Source: Aradus depressus (Eukaryota > Arthropoda > Insecta > Hemiptera > Aradidae). From it: a DNA stretch of 64,000 nucleotides. Of this stretch, positions 1 through 10,682 are shown one piece after another. The DNA is taken from positions 19,160,562 through 19,224,561 of the forward strand of contig OY759217.1 of the NCBI GenBank assembly GCA_963662175.1, given 5' to 3'. The translations under genes were made by a program, and so were the position numbers. Each line of letters opens with the position of its first letter. The first letter of the stretch is position 1. The notes beneath the pieces were generated by a model. It saw nothing but the letters and a program-made list of their open reading frames with translations, did no database searches and was not told where the DNA came from.

Positions 1-17
1 TATAAGTTACAGGTGAC

Positions 18-302
18 CTTGGTATTCGTACTTACTTACTGAGCTCAAGATCGCGGGTTCGAAACCCGGCCGAGGCCATTACGTTTCTCATCTGGTGGGA
101 TGTGAAAGAACCTTGAGCATATCGTCCTCCGGATTGGGTGTTAAATGATGGTCCCGTGTCTGCACGATGTCAGGTACTCGGTTAAAGAACCCTATCCTAA
201 GTGAATAAAAATTTAGAGTAGGCACACTAAAGAGCTCTCTGGTAGTAGGTGATATGACCTCGTAGGTAAAGCTTGGGTATGAGTCACAATAACTAGTTAC
301 CT
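18..302 (+). mobile_element. SINE-A copy, 5' end degraded
   Basis: Member of the tRNA-derived SINE family that recurs at least a dozen times in this window (called SINE-A here). A B-box-like segment GGGTTCGAAACCC is visible near 56, followed by the family body (GATGGTCCCG, TCAGGTACTCG, GAATAAAAATTTAG, CTCTGGTAGTAGG) and the end GAGTCACAATAACTA. The A-box part of the tRNA head is unrecognisable. No target-site duplication seen. Confidence 0.8.
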
Positions 303-580
303 AGGCCGTCTATAACTTATACATATGTATATATAATATAGAGTGTGTGTTGAGATCTCGTCGAGATAGGTTGTGTTGTGAGCTCTCTGAAAATTGGAAT
401 TACCGATAGACCAGGGAGTAACCTTTAATTTCTTTCTATATATACTTATTTATTTGTTATTGTTTTTCTTTTTTCTTTTTATTTTCTTTGGTTGTATTTG
501 TTTTTCTCTTTTTTCGCTGTGTACACTACGAATTTTTTTCCAGCGTGTATTAACTCTACACAGCTGGTTTTTGAACAATA

Positions 581-2088
581 ATGAATCTTCCCCCGGATAT
601 TGTTAAAATGAAAAGAAGAAAAAGATGCCTAGACAGCTTACTAAAAGAAATAGACCCCCAAGCAAAAGGTTCACATGTGGAACCTGTCCAAAATTTCCTA
701 GTAATCTCTGGAGATGGAGAAGGCGACCTCCTCAAAGTCTCGCCTTTTCTCATTAATAAAGCTATAATAGGAGCTGTGGGTGAAGTGAAACATATAAAGA
801 AGTTGAGAAACGGGACACTACTTGTAGAGACAAAAAATACTAGTCAATCCAGAAAGTTATTACAAATGACTTCCTTCTATGATCAGGTCCAAATTAAAGT
901 AGAACCCCATCGTACTTTAAACAGTTCAAAAGGGATTATTACATGTTTTGATTTAGCAGACTTTTCTGATGAAGAAATTCATAAAGAATTGGAAGCACAA
1001 TTAGTCACTAGTGTAAAAAGAATAATTTCAAAAAAGACTGGTGTACCTACCAACACAAACAGTTTCATTATCACTTTCTCTATTCCAGTAGTCCCAGAAA
1101 TACTGAAAGTAGGTTTCTACTCTCTGAAGGTCAGGAAATTCATACCATCCCCAATGAGATGTTTTTCATGTTTTCAATACGGTCATATTAAATTTAACTG
1201 TAAAAAAACCCCTATTTGTGATAAGTGTAGCCTACCTTTACACGAAGGAGCACCTTGCACTAGAGATTTTTTTTGTGCCAACTGCGGTGGTAAACATTCG
1301 TGTTGGTCTAGAGAATGTCCCAGATATCTCCAAGAGATTGCCATCAAAGAGATACAAGTAACAGAAAAGATACCCTATGGGAATGCTAAAAAATTATATA
1401 AAGAAAGACAGGCTCCAACCTTTAGTAAGTCCTATGCTCAGAAGGTAGGAAATGAAACAGAAGGTAAAGAAACTTTATTTAAATTTGGATCAGAGCGAAC
1501 TTGGCAGAGGCCTCGAGTCGCTAATATGGCTATTCAGACTGAAAACATACTAACAGATAACATTGATAAAACAAAAACCCCCAACTCCCTCCCACCTAGA
1601 TCTAGTGCTGACTCTCCCCCCACCACGGAGCCATGGTGGCCGTGCGGGCTAGAGCGTAGGGCTTTGGTTGCATGGTTTCACCATGGTTTGCGGGTTCGAA
1701 TCCCGTCCGGGAGTGAGTTTTATTTCATAGATAGAACTCCCTCCCGGGGCCATGGATGTTGTAAATATAACTAAATAACACATTGACATGGCTAATATTG
1801 CACCGTTCATAAGGCCAAAAAAATAAATAATAATAATAATAAAAAAAATCCCCCCACCACCACTCCCTCCCCTCCCATCCCCTCAACCTCACCCCCTCCC
1901 CTTCCCTCTCCTCCCCAATCTAGTGTTCTCTCTGACGGGGACACATCAGATAATTCCCTTATGGGGGTCTCAGCAGAGCCTCCTAAGGTTCAACCAGTAA
2001 CAATCTATCTTAAAGACATAAATAAGAAAAAGAAATACAAAAAAGAGAGAAATGCGAACACTGCTATTGATAGTGGCAGTGGCACTTA
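581..2088 (+). pseudogene. LINE-1 ORF1 (gag-like, zinc knuckles), interrupted by a SINE
   Basis: Nucleic-acid-binding ORF1 protein of the LINE. The frame opens with ATG at 581. Cysteine/histidine-rich knuckles lie around residues 195-250 (CFSCFQYGHIKFNC, then CDKC...H...C and CANCGGKHSCWSREC), the arrangement seen in Jockey-type ORF1. The frame runs into a stop at 1772 only because a 222-base SINE is inserted at 1627-1848. The same frame resumes at 1861 with a proline-rich tail and ends at a TAA near 2086-2088, so the ORF was intact when the SINE landed. Without the insert it would be about 425 codons. Confidence 0.8.
1627..1848 (+). mobile_element. SINE-B (second tRNA-derived family) inserted in LINE-1 ORF1
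   Basis: 222-base insertion flanked by an exact 12-base duplication, TCCCCCCACCAC, at 1615-1626 and 1849-1860. The head is tRNA-like: GTGGCCGTGCGGGCTAGAGCG resembles the A-box of a leucine/serine-type tRNA, and GGTTCGAATCCC is a perfect B-box. It ends in an A-rich tail with AAT repeats. The head differs from SINE-A, so this is a separate family. It is younger than the LINE it interrupts. Confidence 0.85.
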
Positions 2089-2422
2089 ATAGGAATACTA
2101 ATATTACTATGACATGTATGAAAAATAAAATCTATAAGTCCCTTCTCCTTATCCTCACTAGAATTATTATCCTCCACACCCCGACCCTATTACCAGTAAG
2201 TAGTATTTTATTAAATAAGATGTCTAACCATTATTACATATCCTTGGAACCTCTCATGATTGTTAGCAATGAAGGTGAATTCGTGATTACATTATGTACT
2301 TATATTATTATTAATCTTTACCCATCCCATTATCATACTCACCTTATTGGCCTTTTTACTTTAACCATTTATTTTAGCAAAAGTTTTCTTACATATTACA
2401 TATATCCTTTTATCTTTAAAGT

Positions 2423-4508
2423 ATGAATCACGTAACAAATCTCCTGCAGTGGAATTGTAATGATATCTGGCAACAATTAGCGGAAGCGAAGTTACTAATA
2501 AATGAGTATCAGCCGGCCTTTTTCTGTCTGCAGGAGTCTCATCTGAGACCCGCTGACACTCTCTCGTTTAAAGACTATAATCTTTTTCGCAAGGACAAAC
2601 CGCCTGTCATTCGAGCTAGTGGAGGTGTGATCACAGGAGTCCATAAAACTTACTATGCGGAAAGAATAGATGTGGATACCCCGATTCAGGCGGTTGTTGT
2701 CAGATACCACGATCCCTTTCCAATAACAGTATGTAACCTCTACCTACCACCGACGGAAGATATTGATGAAACGGCACTAACTCAGCTGATCAGCAATCTC
2801 CCCTCTCCGTACATTGTGATGGGCGATATGAATGCGGCACACACCTCCTGGGGATCATCCGCCAACAACACAAGAGGCAACATGATCCGGCGAAGAATAG
2901 ACGACTCAGATTCAATCCTGCTGAACGATGGTAGCCCAACGTACCTGAGCTCCGCCTATGGCACACTCTCTGCCATTGACCTCACGTTTTGCTCCCCCAA
3001 TCTGTCTCTCAGTATGCAGTGGCACACTATCCACGATACCCATGGCAGTGACCACTTCCCCATAACGCTAACGTACTCCTCTAACAGAGAACAAATGTTC
3101 ACCGGACCAAAGTGGAAAGTTGACAAAGCAGATTGGGACCTTTTTAGGGAGTTGGCAGTATTGGAGGAGGAATCCTTTCCTACTGATGTTGACAGTCTCA
3201 CCTCTTATGTCACTTCGGTAATAACCGCGGCTGCCCACCTATCCATCCCAAAAAGTCTACCTGGAGAGAGTAAAAAACGAGTGCCTTGGTTTGATACAAC
3301 CTGCCGAAAAGCTATCAAAGACAGGCGGAGAGCACTGAAAAATTTCCAAAACTACCCCACTACACTAAACCTCATTGAATACAAAAAGCTCAGAGCCATA
3401 TGTAGAGACACTATGAGAGAAAAAAAAGCGAGCCTCATGGAGAAACTACGTTTCCTCAATAAGCAGTAATACACCGATAGCAACAGTCTGGAAAAGAATA
3501 AGAACTCTCACCGGAAAACGCACCTATGAAACGCCGATCCTCCAATCAAACGGCGACATGATCTATGACCCTAAAACCATTGCAAACATTTTTGCTGACT
3601 CTTATAGTAATACCTCTGCCTCAAGAAATTTTCCAGCTGAGTTTAACCAGGCTAAGGAGAAGAAGAAGACCACTCCACCGAACTTTGAAGAATTCGATGA
3701 AAAATATTATAATAAAGACCTCACGGAATGGGAACTGAGTACCGCGATAAACGAATAAAAAAAACAGCATGTGGTCCAGACGAGATCCACAACGAGATGC
3801 TAAAAAACTTGAACCAGCAGTCTAAGAGATGCCTACTGGCTTTATATAACCGACTATGGAAACAAAGAGTTTTTCCTCAGGCTTGGCGAGATGCCGAAAT
3901 CCTCCCCTTTCTAAAACCAGGGAAGGACAAGTTGCGGGCGGCTAGTTACAGACCTGTATCTCTCACTAGCTGCCTCTGCAAGATGATCGAGAAAATGGTA
4001 AACAAAAGGCTTCTGTGGTACCTTGAAAAAAATGAATTGCTAGCCAAAATACAGTGCGGGTTTCGCAAAGACAAGTCCACCTTAGATCACCTCGTCTCAA
4101 TGGAAGCAGAGATCCAGAACACTTTCATCTTGAAGGAAGAAGCGATAGGGGTCTTTTTTGACCTGAAAAATGCATACGATACTGTTTGGAGACCTGGTAT
4201 CTTGGAGCAAATCCATGAGTGGGGCCTTAGAGGAAACCTTCCTATTTTTATCCAGAACTTCCTATACCAGAGATTCATTCAGGTGAGAGTGGGCGATAAG
4301 CTTTCGTATAAAAGACAGCAAGAGAATGGCATACCACAAGGCAGTGTCCTCAGTTGTACATTGTTTGCCATTGCAATTAACAAAATAAGCTCTGTATTCT
4401 CATCACCATGTATAAAAGCCTTTCTCTTTGTGGATGACCTGAGTATATTATACAGATATAAAGTCTCTCGGGTAATGGAACAAAGCCTGAACTCTGTATT
4501 AAATCTGC
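2423..4508 (+). pseudogene. LINE-1 ORF2: endonuclease + reverse transcriptase, frameshifted and 3'-truncated
   Basis: Polyprotein that would nick the target and prime reverse transcription. The N-terminal EEP-type endonuclease spans about 2423-3080, with LLQWNCN, the catalytic glutamate in LQESH, GDMNAAHTSWGS, and the closing GSDHFPI. RT motifs follow: KTACGPDEIHNEML, SYRPVSL, CGFRKDKST, FDLKNAYDTVW, GIPQGSVLS, and the active-site box as FVDD instead of YADD. One frameshift lies near 3455-3465 (reading resumes at SNTPIATVWKRIR in another frame) and one in the A-run near 3757-3765. The frame dissolves at about 4508. Confidence 0.85.
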
Positions 4509-4628
4509 TTTTTTTTTTATCGGTATATATATATTTTTTTTATAGATATATTTTTTTTAATATATAGATAGAGAACAAATACATATAATACATGTAGGTA
4601 ATACACGTTCTTTATAACAAAAACTTAC

Positions 4629-4723
4629 TCAATGAATTGTTTTTCATCTCTGCTAAAATCTTCGTCTTCGAATGAGAGTGTTCTTTCTTCTGTGAATGGC
4701 TCTCCTTTCACTTTACAATCCAA
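4629..4723 (-). CDS. Candidate host exon of an unidentified minus-strand gene (exon B)
   Basis: Read on the minus strand, a TTTTTTTATTTTAG acceptor is followed by 95 bases and then GTAAGTTTTTG, a consensus donor. Only one of the three frames is open; it enters in phase 0 and leaves in phase 2. It encodes an acidic 31-residue stretch beginning LDCKVKGEPFTEER and ending DEKQFIE. The segment belongs to neither flanking LINE and is less AT-rich than its surroundings. The candidate exon at 10569-10633 leaves in phase 0, which fits. I do not recognise the protein. It could be a chance open segment; the two good splice sites are the main support. Confidence 0.45.
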
Positions 4724-4989
4724 CTAAAATAAAAAAACAAATGAGACGAGACATAAAAGGTATTTAGGAGGAAGGGACCATCTATTTTGCCCAAGGACTG
4801 ACTCTGGACAGTTGGGCAGTGAGAGATTTAAATTGGTGTCACCTAATATTTCCTTGCGTTATTACATACCCAGCTATATATGTATAGAGGAAGTTATGTA
4901 ATCAGTCAAAATTGAGATGCCAAGTTTTCAACAGAATTTCATGTTTTCCGACCTCTAGAATACAAATATAAACATTTAAAAAAATGTCT

Positions 4990-5345
4990 AAATTCCGATA
5001 GAATGAATGTATCGACACGAAAGTGTATATGTGTTCCTAGTACCCACTAAGGACAACAGCTATTGATTTTCAGTCAAATCGGCAAAAGGGAGGGGGGATT
5101 AGGGGAGAGGCTTAACTCAAAAACACTAATAACTGCCGTTGTAATGAATGTATCGACACGAAAGTGTATGTGTGTTCCCAGTACCCACTAAGGACAACAG
5201 CTATTGATTTTCAGCCAAATCGGCAGAAGGGAAGGGGGTTTTAATTAAAAAATCCCAATGACTGCCGATTAATTCATTATATCGGCAGTCATTAATATAA
5301 TGAATTAATGTAATGAATTAATCGGCACAACATTTAATATGAGGG
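4990..5345 (+). repeat. Two-plus units of a dispersed ~125-bp satellite-like repeat (SAT-R)
   Basis: Units of the form GAATGAATGTATCGACACGA, about 40 bases, AAGGACAACAGCTATTGATTTTCAG, AATCGGCA, a G-rich stretch, then AAAAACACTAATAACTGCCG are repeated head to tail at about 4998 and 5142. A palindrome built on TAATGAATTAATCGGCA follows. The same unit recurs on both strands across the window, often ending in a (GA)ATTTCATGTTTTCCGA-like segment. Confidence 0.75.
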
Positions 5346-5607
5346 TTCAGGATCCCCTATATAAGTCAACTATTGAATGTTAGTGTCAGCGGTCGACTGA
5401 TTTTATAGGGAGGGCAGAATGTCAATTGATTAAATTGTTAGGGGGGAGTTCATTGCCATTGTTTGAGTATTAATATAAATTTTATGTTTTCCGAATCTTT
5501 AATTCCAGAATTGAGATGTACGTGGCAATAATAAAGCTTACGTGGATGGGAATTGTTTCTATAACTTATATAAATGCCACATCAGTGCCAAAACCACATT
5601 TTATTGA

Positions 5608-5712
5608 CTGTACTGTGAGAGTCCTGAATTTTGCCGAGTCAGTTACCTAAGGTAGGGGTTTTTCCGGACCATCGCTTGTGCGATAACTAAACCTGGGTAG
5701 GCAGAATTTAGG
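5608..5712 (-). mobile_element. SINE-A fragment, internally deleted
   Basis: GACTGTACTGTGAGAGTCCTGAATTTTGCC, then ACCTAAGGTAGGGGTTTTT and GGACCATCGCTT match the minus-strand body of SINE-A with gaps. Both ends are missing. Confidence 0.6.
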
Positions 5713-5871
5713 ATGTACAAAGATTTTGAGAAAGGGGAGGTGGAGAGAGAGTGATCTGTAAGTGTGATTAGTATAAGAACGTCCTGTAATGACCAGGACA
5801 TATAGATATATATATATTTTTTAGGCCCCTCAACACTGAACTTACTTAGTAAAACACAACGTCCCCCTTGC

Positions 5872-7285
5872 GTGTCCCAGGCCTTACCCTCCCTGTCACA
5901 GCAGGAACATCACCAGGGCCCGTCAGGAGCTGGAGTCCCAGTGACGGAAGAGCCCACTATGAGCATTATCTTCCCGGGACTGGATGGCAGACGGTTCGCC
6001 GAACTGGTGAATGAACTCCAGCAATACACGGAGAACAGTAAAAACGTCCACAAGCACGTGAAGATGATCGCCAAGAAATTGGCCACGATTTGGGATCGCG
6101 CTATGTGGAAGGAACGGACGGAGGTCCGAGCCATCGTTCGGGCCGAGGTAAGAGAGGTGACGACTCAAACATCACCCCTCTTCATTAGGAGGGAAGAGGG
6201 TCTCCCTAAGAGATCCAGAGATTCTCCCGAAGGAGCGACAAAGGCCTCCAGGAGAAAAATGGACCCTTCAATGACATCTCCGACCAGGGCAACTACATCA
6301 GCCCAGGAATGGACGGAGGTAACGAAGAAACGCAGGGGAAACGCAGCACACCAGCAGCAGCAGTGGCAGCGACAGCAACAGCAGCAGCGACAGAGACAGC
6401 AGACCTCAACAGCAGCACCCCCTGCTCAGGCCAAACATGTCAAGCAGGCAGCAGCTGGAGGCAGCTCCGGGCGCACAACTGACCGCCTCAGCAGAAACTA
6501 CATCGGCGAAGGGACGAGCAACAAAAGCTGCACTGGCTGACCCTAAGAGGGATGGCAGAAAGCGGGTCAGGCCCGACGCCATTGTCATTAGGAAGTCAGA
6601 GGATGTCGCGTACAAAGACATTCTCGCCCGAATGAAAGCCGACCCGTCCCTAAAACAGATCGGCGAGGCGGTCACAAAGATCCGGAGGACGGCGACAGGG
6701 AATCTTCTCCTCATCATAGGGGGCAGCGAGGCCCCCCCGACGCAGGAATTTGCGGAGACTCTGAGAGCCGTACTGACAACATCAGCGGAGGTCACTGGGA
6801 AAACCCCGATGGCCGAGATTGTGATCAGGGACCTTGATGAGTCGACTACGGCCGATGAAGTCAAGCAATCCCTGATCATGCAACTCGATGGAACGGCCGC
6901 TGATTTGGCTGACGCTATCATCCACCTGAGACCGGCCTTCGGCCAAACTCAGGTGGCGCGCGTCAGGCTGGGGCGGGTCCGTGCTCAAAAACTGTTGGAG
7001 GTCGGGAAGATCAAGATTGGCTGGGTGTCCTGCAGAATCAGGACATCAGCACGGCCTCAGAAGTGTTTCAGATGCTGGGAGACAGGACACATCGCCCCGC
7101 ACTGCAAAAGCAAGAGGGACCGGTCGAAGGACTGTAGGAAGTGTGGTCAGACCGGTCACATGGCACGGGACTGTAAGCCCCGCGAGGAAGGCTCTCAGCA
7201 GCCACAAGATCGAAAGCCGGAGGAATCCCCGGAGGGCAATATGGAAGTAGAGCAGGGAGGAGCTGCATCCTCGCTCAGAGTATGA
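5872..7285 (+). pseudogene. LINE-2 ORF1 (gag-like, two CCHC knuckles), one frameshift
   Basis: Gag-like ORF1 of R1 type. The first frame (5872-6540) contains a helical segment and a glutamine run near 6350-6410. Reading moves to another frame somewhere between about 6350 and 6500, and the second frame runs to a TGA at 7283-7285. Two zinc knuckles close the protein: CFRCWETGHIAPHC and CRKCGQTGHMARDC, both C-x2-C-x4-H-x4-C. The start at 5872 lies 10 bases inside the element. I take the CAG/CAA-rich stretch as the likeliest place for the shift. Confidence 0.8.
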
Positions 7286-10200
7286 AGGGGATTCAGCTTA
7301 ATCTCAATAGATGCGGGGTGGCGCAAGATCTCCTTGCGCAGGAAATTCGTGAAGCAGGTAAGGACGTAGCCCTTATCTGTGAACAAAACCGCGACCTGAG
7401 GGATGACAGCCGGTGGAGATCGGATCCCACCGGCAAGGCAGCGCTATGGGCTTGCGGGACTATGTCATTCGGGGCGACACCCTGCAGGCGTGGCAAGGGC
7501 TACGTCCACGGAGAGATAGCCGGAGTACACTTCTTCAGCTGCTACTTCTCACCAAATGAGCCCCTAGACCTCTTTGAGGCGGGACTCTTGGAACTGGTGA
7601 GGGAGGCGCGCACGCTCAAGCCCCTAGTTATAGCAGGCGATTTCAATGCCTGGGCGGTCGAGTGGGGCAGCAGGGGCACCAACCCAAGAGGGAAGGCTCT
7701 CTTGGAGGCTTTCGCCTTATTGGACTTGGTGCTGCTGAATGTGGGAAATGCCCGACGTTCACGGGGATAGGTACGGGGTCCATCGTGGACCTTACCTTCG
7801 TCTCCCCTACCCTGTACAAGGGAGGTGGGGGCTGGAGAGTGGGTCAGGGGTACACCGCCAGCGACCATCAGGCGATCCTGTTCGAGGTGTACCCTGTCAA
7901 GAGACTCACTCGAAGAGGAGACAGAGGGTTAGGCTCACCCCACTGGAACGTTAGGGACTTCCAGATGGACACCTTCAATCAGGCACTGGAGCTATGGCCG
8001 CCTGAGACTAACAGCGCCGGCGCAGGGAGTGCCGCCGAGCAGGTAGAGGCCGTCATGCTCTGGCTCTCCCGTGCGTGCGACGTCACCATGCGAGTCAGCA
8101 AGGGTTGCATCAGGGGCCCACCGGCATATTGGTGGAATGACACCATCGCAGCTCTACGCAATGAATGCCACTCCGTCAGGCGCCAATACCAAAGGGCAAG
8201 GAAAAGGAATGGGGGTAGCGCGGAAGTGCTCCGGCAAAAGTTCGCCGAGGCCAGGCGAAACCTGCGCAAGGAGATTCAGAAGAGCAAGAGAACCTGCTGG
8301 ACGGAGCTGTGTGCCGAGTTGAACGCAGACCCAGACCAAGAAGCTCCACAAGAGCCAGCCAAAGATGGAGCCAGGGGAGGTCCAGAACATCGTGGAATGC
8401 CTCTTCCCCTGCAGCGGCGTGGCAACATTAGAGATGGATGAAGGCGGGCCAAACGACATCCCCCCTGTCACAAGAGAGGAAATTGAAAGAGCCTGTCGAC
8501 ACGTCGGTGCCAACAAGGCACCCGGGCTGGATAAAATCCCAAACCGAGCCCTGAAAGCAGCAATGAAGGCCAGGCCAATGGTCTTCGCTGACGTGTACGA
8601 TAAGTGTTTGAGAGCGGGGGTTTTCCCTGGTCGATGGAAAAGGCCACGTCTTGTCCTGATCCCGAAGCCGGGAAAGCCCCCAGGTGATCCTTCGGCATAC
8701 AGACCCCTCTGCCTCCTTGATACAGCGGGGAAGGTGCTGGAAGGCATCATCCACGAGAGGTTGCGCGAGCATGTGGAGGCTGGCCTAACCGACAATCAGT
8801 ATGGGTTTCGACCAGGGAGGTCAACAACAGATGCAGTGGAAGAGGTGAAGAATCTGGTGTGTGCAGCAATAACCGGGACGCTAAGGAGCCGGAAGCACTG
8901 CCTTATGGTCACGTTGGACATCAGCAATGCGTTCAACTCGGCTCGGTGGGACAAGATATGGGAGAGCCTCTTACGGGACTTCAAGATCCCCAGGTATCTG
9001 ATGAAGATCATCAGGAACTACCTAAGCGAGAGGATGCTGTTCGCGGACACCACTGACGGAACCAGGGAATTCAAGGTCACTACAGGAGTTCCTCAAGGGT
9101 CAGTCCTTGGCCCCACACTGTGGAACATCCTGTACAATGGCTTGCTGAGCCTGCCAATGCCAGAAGACCTTACCTTGGTGGCGTATGCTGACGATGTAGG
9201 GATCGTCATAGTGGCTGATGATCTGGAAAACCTGGAACGCAAATTCCAGGCTGCCATGGAGCGGATACACCATTGGATGAGCTCTGTGGGCCTTTCCCTG
9301 GCCATCCACAAGACGGATGCAGTACTCTTCACCGGGAGGAAGGCCAGAACCAACATGTCACTGACCTTCCAGGGTTATACTATCGAGACCCAACCGGCAA
9401 TCAGGTACCTGGGAGTAATGCTGGATCAGAGGCTCACTTTTAGGGAGCACCTCAAATACGTGGGAGCGAAGGCCGCCAGGACATCGGCGGCGATTTCGAG
9501 AATTCTGTTCAACGTCGGTGGCCCTAGGCAGAGCAGGAGAAGACTGCTGGCAGGAGTCAGCACATCCATCCTTCTGCACGGGGCCCCGACATGGGCAGAT
9601 GCAACGAGGATTCCCTCATACCTGAGGCTGATCGCCCCCGCTCACAGGCGAAGCGCACTGAGAGTCGCATGCGCCTACCGAACAGTTTCTGGCGACGCTG
9701 CCTATGTAATTGCTGGGCTGCCCCCCATTGACCTCTTGGCACGGGAACGTACGCGACACTTCAAAAGGAAACAAGACCCGGTTCAGGTGGAAGAGGTGGT
9801 GCAGCGCTTCGACCACAGGGGAAACCGGGTCTTCTATCAGGACGCGGGGGCCAGCCCTGGTCCAGCAGAGCCAGAGAGGGCCAGGACAATTAGGGAGTGG
9901 CAGGAAGAATGGGACAAGTCCACAAAGGGACGGTGGACCCATCGGCTCATCCCTCGAGTCGAGCCTTGGCTCTCCAGAAAGCATGGGGAGGTGAATTACC
10001 ACCTCACCCAGGTACTCACGGGACACGGTGGGTTCCGGGGGTACCTCCACAAAATCGGGGCAGCAACAACACCAGACTGCCCCGCGTGCCTTGGTGAGAC
10101 GGAGTCGGCGGAGCATGTCCTCCTCAAATGCCCCAGATTTGAGGAGGGAAGGAAAAATCTGGAGTGCAGCATGGGCGCCCCGCTGACTGCTACCAGTTAC

Positions 10201-10308
10201 GTGGACGCTATGCTGCGCTCCCAGGAGTCGTGGGATGAAGGCTGCGATTTTGCAGCGCTCATCATGGGCGGGTTGGCCCTTCAGGAGAGGGCTGACAAGG
10301 AACAGTAG
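7282..10308 (+). pseudogene. LINE-2 ORF2: endonuclease, reverse transcriptase, C-terminal zinc finger; frameshifted
   Basis: R1-clade ORF2. Endonuclease: IQLNLNRC at the start, GDFNAWAVEWGS at about 7640-7675, and TASDHQAILFEV at about 7855-7890. One frameshift lies near 7740. A second break near 8330-8365 appears to combine a frame change with loss of linker sequence between endonuclease and RT. The RT runs intact from 8365: NKAPGLDKIPN, YRPLCLLDTAGK, YGFRPGRSTTDA, DISNAFNSARW, GVPQGSVLGP, and the catalytic YADD at about 9184. The C-terminal finger is CPACLGETESAEHVLLKC near 10078-10131. The stop is TAG at 10306-10308. The long intact RT frame suggests recent loss of function. Confidence 0.87.
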
Positions 10309-10511
10309 CGGTAATAAAACAGAAGAAGGGGCGTTACCAGCCACCCTTCCTCCCTTCCGCGAAGTAATGACAGACCGTCAGTTCCGCGGAAGGGAATCAG
10401 GATCGGCAAGGAGGGGGTTTTAGTGGGTATGGTGATGGTGAACCGTCTCGAGTCCCACACTATCCAGGGCTACCTTCCCTGGATGTGCGTCACAGCATTT
10501 CCCCCTCCAAT

Positions 10512-10557
<46 letters not shown>

Positions 10558-10568
10558 ACACAACGTAC

Positions 10569-10633
10569 CTGACAAGAATATTTGACATTGTATCCTATCA
10601 CAGTTGGCAGAGAATAGAATGAGCATGATGTCG
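10569..10633 (-). CDS. Candidate host exon of an unidentified minus-strand gene (exon A)
   Basis: On the minus strand ATTATTTTATTTAG is followed by 65 bases and then CAG/GTACGT, a good donor. Two frames are open; the one leaving in phase 0 reads about 21 residues including LPTVIGYNVKYSC. Phase 0 is exactly what candidate exon B at 4629-4723 requires, so the pair would splice in frame across a 5.8-kb intron holding LINE-2. The LINE target duplication begins at intron base 3, so GTACGT survived the insertion. Product not recognised. Confidence 0.42.
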
Positions 10634-10682
10634 CTAAATAAAATAATAATATATTGAAAATATTATATTTCTCCATAATAAC

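Larger units (their letters stand above)
360..4508 (+). mobile_element. Broken Jockey/I-superfamily LINE (LINE-1 of this window)
   Basis: Two-ORF non-LTR retrotransposon. ORF1 (gag-like, zinc knuckles) starts at 581; ORF2 (apurinic endonuclease plus reverse transcriptase) starts at 2423. About 220 bases of T-rich leader precede ORF1, and about 330 bases separate the ORFs. The element stops inside the RT domain at about 4508, where the sequence turns into T/A-rich simple DNA, so RT thumb, any RNase H, 3' UTR and tail are missing. Loss of the 3' end is the opposite of usual LINE truncation and implies a later deletion. ORF2 has at least two frameshifts. The clade call (Jockey/I/Nimb-like) rests on general resemblance only. 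Confidence 0.8.
5863..10551 (+). mobile_element. Full-length R1-clade LINE (LINE-2) with TSDs and poly-A tail
   Basis: 4689-base non-LTR retrotransposon flanked by an exact 15-base duplication, AGTAAAACACAACGT, at 5848-5862 and 10552-10566, with an A-run of about 38 at 10514-10551. Both ends are therefore defined and the copy is full length. It starts with CCCCCTTGCGTGTCCC and has almost no 5' UTR. ORF1 and ORF2 overlap in ATGA at 7282-7285. It is much more GC-rich than its surroundings, marking it as a young arrival. R1-clade elements are often rDNA-specific; this one is not in rDNA. On the minus strand it sits immediately inside the intron next to a candidate exon at 10569-10633. Confidence 0.92.

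Noticed and set aside
1640..1715. Possible tRNA gene (Leu/Ser-like)
   Set aside because: Head of SINE-B; bounded by a TSD 222 bases apart, and the arms do not form a proper tRNA.
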